DNA from: Alphaproteobacteria bacterium | Lineage (GTDB): Bacteria; Pseudomonadota; Alphaproteobacteria; Sphingomonadales; Sphingomonadaceae | Reading direction: 5' to 3' | Assembly (NCBI GenBank): GCA_030424845.1 | Contig: JAUHWC010000005.1 | Coordinates: forward strand, 51,001 to 115,000 | Length of the DNA: 64,000 nt | Part shown: one piece after another, positions 24,121 through 32,565 of the stretch | Layout of the letters: each line of letters opens with the position of its first letter | Numbering within the stretch: position 1 is the stretch's first letter | Translations under genes and position numbers: made by a program | Notes under the pieces: generated by a model | Seen by the model: the letters and a program-made list of their open reading frames with translations, nothing else | Database searches by the model: none | What the model was told of the DNA's origin: nothing

Positions 24121-26652
24121 TCAGAAGCTCAGGCGAACCGAACCGCTGACATAACGACCGGGCACAGGCGTACCGCTGATGATGGCGGGATTTGCGCCAC
24201 CATCGACCAGGTTGGCACCGTTGCCGCGCAGGTCGTATTCGTTGAAGAGGTTGTAGACGTTGAGCCCGAACTCGAGGTTGTCGATCGGAGTGAAGCGGAT
24301 GGAACCGTTCACGGTCGTGCCACCATCGAATTCACGCCCTGCTTCGTCCACCACGCTGGTCTGGCCGGTTGCGGACAGGCCAAGCGTGACGAGGTCGGCA
24401 AAGTCATAGCTGGCGGACAGCGAATAGCTCAGGTCCGGCAGACGGGGTGCCTTGATGAAGTTTGCCGCACCCGCGCCGCGCTGTTGCGCATCCGAGTAGG
24501 TGGCATTGGCCACCAACAGCAGGCCACCGTTGCGATAGGTGCCGAAGAATTCAAAGCCCTTCGACTCATATTCGCTGTCGATCACGCAGCCACCGGCACC
24601 GCCGGGACAACGGGTTGCCGACAGCTCGAACGTGCTCTGGCTGAAGTCACCCATTAGCAAGGTCAGTTCCGCCGTCCAGGCACCACCACCCAGATCGCCG
24701 CGAGCCTTGGCACCCAGTTCGTACTGGCTGACGAAGTCGACCGAAGGGGTCACGCCATCTGCCGAACAACCGTTGGTGCCAGCAAGAGCTTCTGAACCGG
24801 TGCACAGCGAACCGTCATCGGCGATCTTGCCGCCAAGCGTCTGGCGGTCGGCATTGAAGCGACCACCGCGCGATGCACGGGCGAAAAGCGAGATGTCGTC
24901 AGATGCCTTGAACAGGCCACCCACCGACCAGCTGGTGTAGCTGCGGCTGTAATCGAGCAGTTCACGGTTGCCGTTGGCAGTGATTGCTTCGATCTGCAGG
25001 CCGGGATTGCTCGGATCCGGGCTGACGAGGAAGGTGTTGCCACCGGCAATGGCATAGCCGCTGGCGCTCACCCGCTCAAAGCGGATCGAGGCATCGATGT
25101 TGAACAGGTCGTGGTCGAAAACCAGCTGCGCATATGGCGCGGTGTTGGTGTAGCCGAGATCATAGTCACGGGCACAGCAATCACCCCAGTTGTTGTTGTA
25201 GCCGGAGATGCCCTGGTAGGTGAGCTGGTTGCCGGCAGCGTCGAAGAGATCGAGCTGAGCCGGATTGTCACCTGAGAGTTCACGCGTTGACTTGTTCACG
25301 TGCCAGTCCATCGCAATGGTCTGGTCCATATAGAAGAAGCCGGCACGCGCCGTGATCTGAGAACCTGCGCCGACATCGAATTCGCCCGCCAGGACCAGGT
25401 CGTTCACGAATGCGCCAAGGTCGCGCATGTTGGTGGTCACGTTGACGTTGTTGTCGAGATACTGGCCGGTGAAGGTTTGGCCGGCATTGGGGCCATCGGC
25501 ATAACGGATTTCCGCGACGGTCGAGCCGTTTACCGTGGAACCGATCACGCTGGCAGCCGTGCCCACGTTCATGAACGGCGAGGAGAAGCTGCCGCTGACG
25601 TCAGAGTAACGCGCACGGTTGTCGACGGAGAAGTTGTCGGCAAACTCGAAGTGGAGGTGTGCACCGACATATTGCTGGTCGGTCGAGATACCGTTGATGC
25701 CAACGCGCTCGAACACGCCTTCACGGTTCAGGATCAGCTGTTCCTGGTTGAAGATCGAGTAGTTGGTCTGGCTGCGACCGTCGAATCCCGGGAAGGGACG
25801 CAGGTTGCTGATGTTGGTGCCATCGAAATCGGCCAGCGCCGGAGCACCGGTGTAGTTGATGCCCTGCGTATCGGCGACCTTGAAGAACAGGCGCAGGAAG
25901 GAAGCGCCGTCAGCGAATTCCTTGGTCAGGTTGCCGCGGACCTGAAGGCTGTCGTTGATGGTGTAGCCAACGCCCAGCGCATCGTCGCCGCGCTGGAAGA
26001 AGCCGCCGACGTGGAAATAGAGATCGTCAGCAAGCGGTCCACCATAGCGGAAGTCGAGACGCGTGTCGTTGTAATCGATGCCGCGGTTAAGCTGCACATG
26101 GCCGCCTTCGCGAGCACCGGTGTGGCTGATGTAGTTGATGACCGCACCCGGAGCCTGACTGGCAAAGGTCGTGGCAGAGCCGCCGCGAACCGCTTCCACG
26201 GAAGCAACAGTGGCGTCGAAACGGGTGAAGTAGTCGTTGTTGCCGAACTGGATATCGCCGAACAGCACCAGCGGCAGGCCGTCTTCCTGCAACTGCACGA
26301 ACGGGGCACCACCGGTCGCAACCGGCAGACCGCGCACGGCAATGTTGGCGTTACCGCCTGGGCCTGCGGTGCCCGGGGTCTGGATGCCCGGCAGCAGGCG
26401 CAGGAGCTCTGCTTCCGAGGCAGGCTGGAAGTTGTCGATGATCGAATCGTCGAGCGTGGTGACCGAGATCGAGCTCTCGAGCTGCGACTGGTTGCCAGCC
26501 GAGGCCGTGACCACGATCGTGTTCAGGCCACTGTATTCCCCTTCGGATTCCCCGGCGTCCGAGGTGTCCTGGGCCAAGGCCGGCATGGCGAAAGGCAGTG
26601 CGACGCTCAGGGCGAGCGCAGACGCACAGCTGCGATAGATAGACTTACTCAT
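24121..26652 (-). CDS. TonB-dependent receptor (oligosaccharide uptake)
   Basis: Outer-membrane receptor of 843 residues. The signal peptide SKSIYRSCASALALSVALPFAMPALAQ is followed by a TonB-box-like stretch (LNTIVVTAS), a plug domain (LLRLLPGIQTPGTAGPGGNANIAVRGLP) and a 22-strand beta barrel ending in YVSGSVRLSF with the terminal Phe. The ATG at 26652 has GGGAGAGG 5 nt upstream; the track start is 15 nt earlier. Two CAATCGATTG operators lie upstream. It is the first gene of the operon with halogenase, 2OG oxygenase and fructokinase, and by context imports sucrose or raffinose-family oligosaccharides. Substrate is inferred from neighbours only. Confidence 0.9.
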   Translation of the reverse strand: MSKSIYRSCASALALSVALPFAMPALAQDTSDAGESEGEYSGLNTIVVTASAGNQSQLESSISVTTLDDSIIDNFQPASEAELLRLLPGIQTPGTAGPGGNANIAVRGLPVATGGAPFVQLQEDGLPLVLFGDIQFGNNDYFTRFDATVASVEAVRGGSATTFASQAPGAVINYISHTGAREGGHVQLNRGIDYNDTRLDFRYGGPLADDLYFHVGGFFQRGDDALGVGYTINDSLQVRGNLTKEFADGASFLRLFFKVADTQGINYTGAPALADFDGTNISNLRPFPGFDGRSQTNYSIFNQEQLILNREGVFERVGINGISTDQQYVGAHLHFEFADNFSVDNRARYSDVSGSFSSPFMNVGTAASVIGSTVNGSTVAEIRYADGPNAGQTFTGQYLDNNVNVTTNMRDLGAFVNDLVLAGEFDVGAGSQITARAGFFYMDQTIAMDWHVNKSTRELSGDNPAQLDLFDAAGNQLTYQGISGYNNNWGDCCARDYDLGYTNTAPYAQLVFDHDLFNIDASIRFERVSASGYAIAGGNTFLVSPDPSNPGLQIEAITANGNRELLDYSRSYTSWSVGGLFKASDDISLFARASRGGRFNADRQTLGGKIADDGSLCTGSEALAGTNGCSADGVTPSVDFVSQYELGAKARGDLGGGAWTAELTLLMGDFSQSTFELSATRCPGGAGGCVIDSEYESKGFEFFGTYRNGGLLLVANATYSDAQQRGAGAANFIKAPRLPDLSYSLSASYDFADLVTLGLSATGQTSVVDEAGREFDGGTTVNGSIRFTPIDNLEFGLNVYNLFNEYDLRGNGANLVDGGANPAIISGTPVPGRYVSGSVRLSF

Positions 26653-26721
26653 GAATTCCTCTCCCATGATCGACGCCGACTCTTACCTGCCGCGTCCGAC
26701 TCGAGACTTGAATACAAAACC

Positions 26722-26736
26722 TACAATCGATTGCAA
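26722..26736. promoter_or_regulatory. LacI-type operator 1 upstream of the TonB receptor
   Basis: TACAATCGATTGCAA (core 26724-26733). On the minus strand it reads TTGCAATCGATTGTA, identical over 15 nt to the operator at 13041. It lies about 70 nt upstream of the receptor start. Confidence 0.75.
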
Positions 26737-26744
26737 TCCAAAAT

Positions 26745-26759
26745 TTCAATCGATTGCAA
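26745..26759. promoter_or_regulatory. LacI-type operator 2 upstream of the TonB receptor
   Basis: TTCAATCGATTGCAA (core CAATCGATTG, 26747-26756), 23 nt centre to centre from operator 1, roughly two helical turns, which would allow cooperative binding of two dimers on one DNA face. Confidence 0.72.
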
Positions 26760-26887
26760 TCGCGCTCGTTCAAGATGTTGCCGTTCTCCGTGGCATGGTC
26801 CGAAAAATCAGTTTGACGTGGAAACTGCGAACATCCCGAGCTCGACGCAGCATACCGGCGAATCCCCGCCGTAGCTTGATCGAACAC

Positions 26888-26904
26888 ATATTATCATATA
26901 ATTG
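26888..26904. promoter_or_regulatory. FadR/GntR-type operator upstream of the keto-deoxy sugar kinase
   Basis: ATATTATCATATAATTG matches the palindrome CAATTATCATATAATTG at 28651 in 15 of 17 positions. It lies 32 nt before the kinase ATG, a position fit for repression. Confidence 0.68.
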
Positions 26905-26935
26905 AGTCGCATGGTTGTCCAGTAGGGTTTTTGCA

Positions 26936-27946
26936 ATGGCGCGAATCGTTTGTTTTGGTGAGATTTTGTTGCGCCTTGCAAGCGCGCCGGAACAATTGTT
27001 GTTGCAAGACAACCGGTTGGAATCCACGTTTTGCGGGGCTGAAGCCAATGTCGGTATTGCCCTTGCAGGTTTCGGGCACGACTGCGCTATGGCTTCGGTC
27101 TTGCCCGACAATGCATTGGGGAAGGCGGCAACGGCCGAGTTGCGCCGGCATGGCATGGACGTTTCGGCCCTCGCTACAGGATACGGAAGGATGGGCCTGT
27201 ATTTCCTGTCCCCGGGCGCAATGGCCCGCACATCCCGCGTTACCTACGATCGGCAGGGGTCCGCGTTTGCGCTCTGCGAAACGGGTCGCTTCGATTGGCC
27301 AAAGCTTCTCCAGGGAGCTGATGTGCTGTTCGTAAGCGGCATCACCCCGGCGCTGGGCACAGGGCCGGACAAGGCACTCTCTGATGCCATTAATTGGGCA
27401 CGTGACGCCGGAGTGAAAGTTGCCTTCGACAGCAATTTCCGCCCTGCCCTGTGGCAAGGCCGCGAAGCCGAGGCTGCCATACGATTGCGCGAGCTGGCTG
27501 AACTGTCGGACGTGGTATTTGCCGGACGCCGTGCCATCGGACTTATGCTGGGTCGGACATTCGACCATCCCGATGGCGACACTGCCTTTGCTGAAGCGAC
27601 CGAGGCGATGTTCGATGCTGCGCCGGATATTCGCCACATCGCCGCGACCCGCCGGACGATCATTTCAAGCGATCACCATCAGTTGACAGCACTATTGGCA
27701 GCCCGTGATGGCGTCTCCCGGTCAAGGACAGTGGACCTTCACCAGATCGTCGACCGGGTCGGAACCGGAGATGCTTTCGCCGCCGGGATCGTTCATGGAC
27801 TAAGCCAGCACCTGCCCGGTAGCGAAATCGTGGAATTTGCCCTTGCCTGCTCGCGATGGGCGCACTCCATCAAAGGGGATTTCCTGCGCGCCGACCTCGC
27901 GGATATCGACACGATGATGGCAGGTAGCAGCGACGTATCGCGCTAA
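26936..27946 (+). CDS. PfkB-family 2-dehydro-3-deoxygluconate/galactonate kinase
   Basis: Ribokinase-fold sugar kinase of 336 residues. It starts MARIVCFGEILLRLASAPE, has the glycine-rich FCGAEANVGIALAGFG of KdgK proteins and the catalytic anion-hole motif DRVGTGDAFAAGIVHG with the base Asp. It phosphorylates 2-keto-3-deoxy-galactonate (or -gluconate) at C6. E. coli uses an unrelated DgoK for this step, so this would be a functional replacement. The ATG at 26936 is chosen over 26915. A FadR/GntR-type operator lies just upstream and the gene converges on dgoA with 2 nt between stops, so it sits inside the galactonate regulon. Confidence 0.86.
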   Translation: MARIVCFGEILLRLASAPEQLLLQDNRLESTFCGAEANVGIALAGFGHDCAMASVLPDNALGKAATAELRRHGMDVSALATGYGRMGLYFLSPGAMARTSRVTYDRQGSAFALCETGRFDWPKLLQGADVLFVSGITPALGTGPDKALSDAINWARDAGVKVAFDSNFRPALWQGREAEAAIRLRELAELSDVVFAGRRAIGLMLGRTFDHPDGDTAFAEATEAMFDAAPDIRHIAATRRTIISSDHHQLTALLAARDGVSRSRTVDLHQIVDRVGTGDAFAAGIVHGLSQHLPGSEIVEFALACSRWAHSIKGDFLRADLADIDTMMAGSSDVSR

Positions 27947-27948
27947 CA

Positions 27949-28608
27949 CTATCCCTGCAGCTGCGCCTGCGCAGCCCGGAACGCGGCGACAATTTCGCGC
28001 GCATCTGCAGCGACGTCTTCCACCGGTTTGCCGGGCTTGAAGAGCGCGCTGCCCAGGCCGAAGCCCGTCGCACCTGCCTTCAAATAGTCCGCCATGTTGC
28101 CTGCATTGACTCCGCCAACGACAAACACCGGAAGCTCCGGCGGCAACACCGCGCGCACGGCCTTCACCGCAGCCGGAGTAAAGAGTTCTGCCGGGAAGAT
28201 CTTGAGGCCCGCAGCTCCGCTCTCGATGGCGGCGAACATCTCTGTCGGGGTCATGACACCGGGCAAGGCCAGCATGCCAAGGGCATCCGCACGCGCGATT
28301 ATGCGGTCATCGCAATTGGGGGCTACGACCAGGCTGGCGCCCAGTTGCGCAAGATCATCGACGGTCTTGACCGTCATGACGGTTCCGGCGCCGATCATGG
28401 CGCGCGCGTCGAATGCCTCGATGATGGCCGCAATGCTGCGCAGCGGCTCGGGCGAATTCATCGGAACCTCGATCAGTTCGATCCCGGCGTCGATCAGCAC
28501 CTGCGCGATTGCAACCGCCCGCTCAGGCTCCAAACCACGCAGGATTGCGACCAGCGGCAGGCAACGCGAAAAACGATCCCGGACATCCATTCGTTGTTGT
28601 TCCACCAT
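27949..28608 (-). CDS. dgoA: 2-dehydro-3-deoxy-6-phosphogalactonate aldolase
   Basis: Class I aldolase of 219 residues that splits KDPGal into pyruvate and glyceraldehyde 3-phosphate, the last step of the De Ley-Doudoroff pathway. LPLVAILRGLEP, ELIEVPMNSPEP (catalytic Glu), AMIGAGTVM and the Schiff-base Lys in GAAGLKIFPAELF are all visible. The Asn-Ser-Pro after the Glu motif is the DgoA variant rather than the Eda (KDPG) variant TLRT. The start may be 28608 or the ATG at 28590 (MDVRDRF). It is transcribed divergently from the lactonase operon across the palindrome at 28651. Confidence 0.9.
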   Translation of the reverse strand: MVEQQRMDVRDRFSRCLPLVAILRGLEPERAVAIAQVLIDAGIELIEVPMNSPEPLRSIAAIIEAFDARAMIGAGTVMTVKTVDDLAQLGASLVVAPNCDDRIIARADALGMLALPGVMTPTEMFAAIESGAAGLKIFPAELFTPAAVKAVRAVLPPELPVFVVGGVNAGNMADYLKAGATGFGLGSALFKPGKPVEDVAADAREIVAAFRAAQAQLQG

Positions 28609-28650
28609 AGATTCCGCCTCTCCGGCTCATGAAGTCGATTGCCTATCTTC

Positions 28651-28667
28651 CAATTATCATATAATTG
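28651..28667. promoter_or_regulatory. FadR/GntR-type operator in the dgoA-lactonase promoter
   Basis: CAATTATCATATAATTG has perfect 7-bp half sites (CAATTAT, ATAATTG) around a 3-bp centre. It lies between divergent dgoA (start 28608) and the lactonase operon, and nearly the same site lies before the kinase gene. It is the likely target of the GntR protein at 29670. Confidence 0.75.
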
Positions 28668-28755
28668 CAAGCCACAGAGAGAGGAAGGCGAGAATCAGTC
28701 TGATGGCACAGTTCACGATTGCATCTTTCGCCCTGCCGTGCGGGGACAGAACCTG

Positions 28756-29673
28756 ATGTCACCTCGGCTCAATCCAAGCATAGCATTCACCATCGATGTC
28801 GCCTGCACGCTTGGCGAAGGACCTGTCTGGGACGATCGCCTGCAGTGCCTGTGGTGGACCGACATAGCCGAACAGCGCCTCTATCGATGGAACTGGCATG
28901 ATCGCACGACGACCTGCCTCGACCTGCCCGAAAGGCTTGGCTCTCTCGGCCTCACGAGCGATCAGGAATGGCTTGTCTGCGCCTTTGCCAGCGGCTTTGC
29001 ACTGTTCAACCCGCAAACCGGGGAACATGACTGGCTGCACCAGGCCGAGCCGCACTATCGCGGCATTCGCATGAACGATGGTCGGGTCGATAACCGAGGC
29101 AATTTCTGGGCCGGTAGCATGGTCGAAGATGCCGCCCTTGCCGGTGATGCGAGGGGAACGCTCTACAGGCTTTCGCCAGATGGAACGGTCACGCACCATC
29201 GCGAAGGCATAGGCATCAGCAACGCGATCTGCTTTCCTCCCCACGGAAACTCTCTCTATTTTGCCGACACGCCGACCGGAGAAATACGGGAGTTGCCCTT
29301 GAATGACGATGACACCGTAGGGCCTGCCGCGCCGTTTGCTTCGGTGCAGGGCGCGGGACATCCCGATGGCGCGATTATCGACGCGGAAGGCTGTCTCTGG
29401 AACGCCGAGTGGGGCGCATCGCAGCTGACCGCCTACTGGCCCGACGGGTCGATCCGCCACCATATGCCGTTGCCCGTTTCCCAACCTACGTGCATGGCCT
29501 TCGGCGGACCTGACCTCGACCTGCTCTTTGTCACATCGGCGCGCGAGAATCTGGACGAAGCCGCACTTCGCCAGCAGCCCGATGCGGGCAAGGTGCTCGT
29601 CCTGGCGCAGGCTGGCCGGGGCATTCCGACAGCGCGCTTCCCGCTCGACCAATTGCGAGGACAGATCCGATGA
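28756..29673 (+). CDS. SMP-30/gluconolactonase-family lactonase (galactonolactonase)
   Basis: Six-bladed propeller lactonase of about 305 residues that opens the sugar lactone to the aldonate. The divalent-metal ligands of the family are present: Glu in TLGEGPVWDD, Asn in GIRMNDGRVDNRGNFW and ISNAICF, and Asp in GAGHPDGAIIDAEG. The ATG at 28756 has GGGGA 9 nt upstream; an in-frame ATG at 28702 is possible but gives an atypical N terminus. It is the first gene of a tightly overlapping operon (lactonase, GntR regulator, galM, dgoD, SDR), so galactono-lactone is the expected substrate. Confidence 0.85.
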   Translation: MSPRLNPSIAFTIDVACTLGEGPVWDDRLQCLWWTDIAEQRLYRWNWHDRTTTCLDLPERLGSLGLTSDQEWLVCAFASGFALFNPQTGEHDWLHQAEPHYRGIRMNDGRVDNRGNFWAGSMVEDAALAGDARGTLYRLSPDGTVTHHREGIGISNAICFPPHGNSLYFADTPTGEIRELPLNDDDTVGPAAPFASVQGAGHPDGAIIDAEGCLWNAEWGASQLTAYWPDGSIRHHMPLPVSQPTCMAFGGPDLDLLFVTSARENLDEAALRQQPDAGKVLVLAQAGRGIPTARFPLDQLRGQIR

Positions 29674-30395
29674 CATCCAGCACCGAAAACACGGAAAAGA
29701 CCGGCAACCTGACGCGCCGCATCGCCGACCAGATCGGCCGGGCCATCGTCGCGGGCGAATATGGTGACCGCCCCTTCCCTATCGAAGCGGATATTTCCGA
29801 GCAGTTCGATGCCAGCCGCAGCGTCACCCGCGAAGCGATCAAGATGCTCACGGCCAAGGGGCTGATCGCTTCACGCCCGCGTCGGGGCACTAGCGTTGCT
29901 CCCGAAGCGGACTGGAACTTCCTCGATCCCGATGTGCTGCGCTGGCTTCTCGGAAGGGGTTTCTCGCTCGACCTGCTGAGCGAATTTACCGCCTTTCGCA
30001 GTGCTATCGAGCCGCAAGCCGCATTGCAGGCGATCCGTCGCAATGATCCCGAGGCGCTTGTTCGTATCGAAGCCGCCATCGAACGGATGGAGAGCGTCAG
30101 CGCTGACGACCGCGAGGCAACCCTGGCTGCCGACATCGAATTCCACGTCGCCATCCTGCTGGCCAGCGGCAATCGCTTCATGATCCAGTGCTGCGACCTG
30201 GTGGAAACTGCCTTGCGCTATTCAATCCAGCTGACCGACCTTGAGAAAGGCGTGGCCGCAGCGGACATCGACGCTCACCGGGTCATCGCCAATGCCATTC
30301 TCGCAGGGGATGCGGCCCGCGCGGTAACGGCCAGTCAGGACCTGCTGAACGAAGCGGCCATGCTGATCGAGCGCGCACGACGGGCTGCGGGATGA
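29670..30395 (+). CDS. FadR/GntR-family regulator (DgoR-like)
   Basis: GntR protein of 241 residues with the winged helix at residues 15-75 (LPIEADISEQFDASRSVTREAIKMLTAKGLIASRPRRGTSV pattern) and an all-helical FCD effector domain. The FCD metal ligands fit IEFHVAILLASGN and DIDAHRVIANAI. Family members such as DgoR sense galactonate and repress the dgo genes. The start overlaps the lactonase stop (ATGA) and the stop overlaps galM, so it is expressed from the operon it probably represses. Two CAATTAT-N3-ATAATTG sites in the island are its expected targets. Confidence 0.9.
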   Translation: MTSSTENTEKTGNLTRRIADQIGRAIVAGEYGDRPFPIEADISEQFDASRSVTREAIKMLTAKGLIASRPRRGTSVAPEADWNFLDPDVLRWLLGRGFSLDLLSEFTAFRSAIEPQAALQAIRRNDPEALVRIEAAIERMESVSADDREATLAADIEFHVAILLASGNRFMIQCCDLVETALRYSIQLTDLEKGVAAADIDAHRVIANAILAGDAARAVTASQDLLNEAAMLIERARRAAG

Positions 30396-31423
30396 TGCAA
30401 GGCTCGGTAGTGGCTGCGCCGTTCGGCACGCTGTCGGACGGATCGCGGGCGATGTCATACAGCCTGTCGCTCGACAATGGCGTGGCTGCCATGCTGACCG
30501 ACTTCGGTGCCAGCCTGATCGGCTGGCGCGTGCCGGACCGCCACGGAAGGCTCGACGATGTCGTGCTGGGTTGCGACGACGTATCCGCATTGGCGCAACA
30601 AACCGCCTATCTCGGTGCTGCGGTTGGGCGCGTTGCGGGCCGTGTGCGCGCTGCACGCTTCCCGCTTGATGACCGTGAATATCACGTGGCCGCCAACAGT
30701 GCGCCGCACCATCTGCATGGCGGTGTTCGCGGTTTCAGCTATCGCCTCTGGTCTGCCGAGGTGCTCGACGACGACTTGCCCGCCGTGCGTTTCACCATCA
30801 CCAGCGAGGATGGCGACGAGGGCTATTCCGGCGAAGTGCAGGCAAGCCTCACCTACCGCCTCGAACCGCCTGCCCGCCTTGTCCTGACATTCGAAGCGGT
30901 AGCCAGTCGGCCCACACCGTTCAGCCCCACCTGCCACGCCTATTTCAATCTGGATGGCCACGGCGCCGGTAGCCTCGCCAGTCACACCCTGCACCTCCCA
31001 GCCTCGCGCTACACACCGGTCGATGAAGCGCTGATCCCAACCGGCGAGATCGCGCCCGTAAACGGCACGCCGATGGATTTCGGGGAGCCGAAGGGGTTCG
31101 CCCAAGAATATGACCACAACTTCGTCATCGATGAGCCGCCGGGCCAATTGCGGCACGCGGCGAGCCTTGTTTCCCATACTTCGGGGCGCGCGCTGTCCAT
31201 ATCGACGGATCGCCCCTGCATCCACCTCTACACCGGCGCAGGACTGGACATTCCCGGTGGCAAGCAGGGCACCAGCTATGGCCCCTTCAGCGGCCTTGCG
31301 CTTGAGACGCAGGGGTTTCCGGACGCCCTAAACCACGAGCTCTTCACCGCCAATGTCCTTCGCCCGGGCGAAACATTCCGCAGCCAGACAGTCTTTGAAT
31401 TTATCCAGGAACCAACACCGTGA
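30392..31423 (+). CDS. galM: Aldose 1-epimerase (galactose mutarotase)
   Basis: Interconverts alpha and beta anomers of the galactose released by the alpha-galactosidase, supplying the beta anomer used by galactose dehydrogenases. The 343-residue protein has the GalM landmarks GRVAGRVRAARFPLDD, HHLHGGVRGFSYRLW, the catalytic His in TCHAYFNLDGHG and the catalytic Glu in ALETQGFPDALNH. No signal peptide, so it is cytoplasmic. Its start (ATGATG) overlaps the regulator stop and its stop overlaps the GTG of dgoD. Confidence 0.92.
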   Translation: MMQGSVVAAPFGTLSDGSRAMSYSLSLDNGVAAMLTDFGASLIGWRVPDRHGRLDDVVLGCDDVSALAQQTAYLGAAVGRVAGRVRAARFPLDDREYHVAANSAPHHLHGGVRGFSYRLWSAEVLDDDLPAVRFTITSEDGDEGYSGEVQASLTYRLEPPARLVLTFEAVASRPTPFSPTCHAYFNLDGHGAGSLASHTLHLPASRYTPVDEALIPTGEIAPVNGTPMDFGEPKGFAQEYDHNFVIDEPPGQLRHAASLVSHTSGRALSISTDRPCIHLYTGAGLDIPGGKQGTSYGPFSGLALETQGFPDALNHELFTANVLRPGETFRSQTVFEFIQEPTP

Positions 31424-32565
31424 ATGCAATACAATCCATCGAGACATTTCTTGTCCCGCCGCGCTGGCTCTTTGTCCGTGTCGAGACTTCCGAAGGCCTG
31501 ATCGGCTGGGGCGAAGCCAGCCTTGAAGGGCATGGCGAGGCGGTTATTGGAGCGTTTGCTTCACTGCGCGATCGCTTTGTCGGCGCGAATGCGGATCGCA
31601 TTGAGGACACCTGGCAGACCGCCTATCGCCTCGGGTTCTACCGCGGCGGTCCGGTGCTGATGTCGGCGCTTTCGGGGCTCGACCAAGCGCTGTGGGACAT
31701 CAAGGGCAAGACCCTGGGCGTGCCCGTCGCGCAGCTGCTGGGCGGCGAAGTACGGGATGCGATCCGGGTCTATAGCTGGATTGGCGGTGACGACCCGGCC
31801 TCGGTGAAAGAGGAGGCCGAGGTGCGCAAGGCGCAAGGCTTCGACACGGTGAAGATGAACGCCACCGGCGCACTCGCCCGGCTAGACAGTCGCACAGCGC
31901 TTGACGGCGTTGTCGAGCGCGTTTCTCTGGTGCGCGAAGCGGGCATGGACGTGGCGGTGGACTTCCACGGCAGGGTCCACAAGCCGATGGCAAAGCAGCT
32001 GGCCCAGGCGCTCGAGCCGCTGGCCCCGCTGTTCATCGAGGAGCCGCTGCTGAGCGAACAACCCGCTGAAATCGCCGAACTGGCGCGGCGGACCAACCTG
32101 CCGATTGCTCTGGGCGAGCGGCTCTACAGCCGCTGGGACTTCCGCCCATTCTTCGAAAGTTGTGCGATCGACGTTGCCCAACCCGACCTCTCGCACGCTG
32201 GCGGCCTGTCCGAGTGCCGCCGCATCGCCAATATGGCAGAGGCCTACGACGTCGCTATCGCCCCTCATTGCCCCTTGGGGCCGATTGCGCTCGCCGCCTG
32301 CTTCCAACTGGCCGCCGCAACACCCAACTTCGTGATTCAGGAGATGTCGCTGGGCATCCACTACAACCAGGACGGCCATGACCTGCTGAGCTATCTGGTG
32401 GAGCCTGACGTGTTCCGTGTCGACAACGGTCTGGTCGAGACCCTGAAGGCGCCCGGCCTCGGTATTGCCATTGACGAGGAGAAGGTGCGCCACCTTGCGG
32501 AAAGCCCGCACAGCTGGCGCAATCCGGTATGGCGCGGCCGGGATGGAGGGCTGAGTGAATGGTGA
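31420..32565 (+). CDS. dgoD: D-galactonate dehydratase
   Basis: Enolase-superfamily enzyme of 381 residues that dehydrates D-galactonate to 2-keto-3-deoxy-galactonate. Metal ligands and catalytic His match E. coli DgoD very closely: AVDFHGRVHKPMAK (Asp-x-His), FIEEPLLSEQ (Glu), ALGERLYSRWDF (Glu) and IAPHCPLGPIALAA (His). The C-terminal IHYNQDGHDLLSYL and SWRNPVWRGRDG also follow the family. The start is GTG overlapping galM (GTGA); it overlaps the SDR gene by 7 nt. This is the most diagnostic gene for the De Ley-Doudoroff route in the island. Confidence 0.95.
   Translation: MNAIQSIETFLVPPRWLFVRVETSEGLIGWGEASLEGHGEAVIGAFASLRDRFVGANADRIEDTWQTAYRLGFYRGGPVLMSALSGLDQALWDIKGKTLGVPVAQLLGGEVRDAIRVYSWIGGDDPASVKEEAEVRKAQGFDTVKMNATGALARLDSRTALDGVVERVSLVREAGMDVAVDFHGRVHKPMAKQLAQALEPLAPLFIEEPLLSEQPAEIAELARRTNLPIALGERLYSRWDFRPFFESCAIDVAQPDLSHAGGLSECRRIANMAEAYDVAIAPHCPLGPIALAACFQLAAATPNFVIQEMSLGIHYNQDGHDLLSYLVEPDVFRVDNGLVETLKAPGLGIAIDEEKVRHLAESPHSWRNPVWRGRDGGLSEW

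Noticed and set aside
27949-28608. Eda-type KDPG aldolase
   Set aside because: The EVPMNSP segment after the catalytic Glu matches DgoA rather than Eda (TLRT), and the neighbours are galactonate genes.
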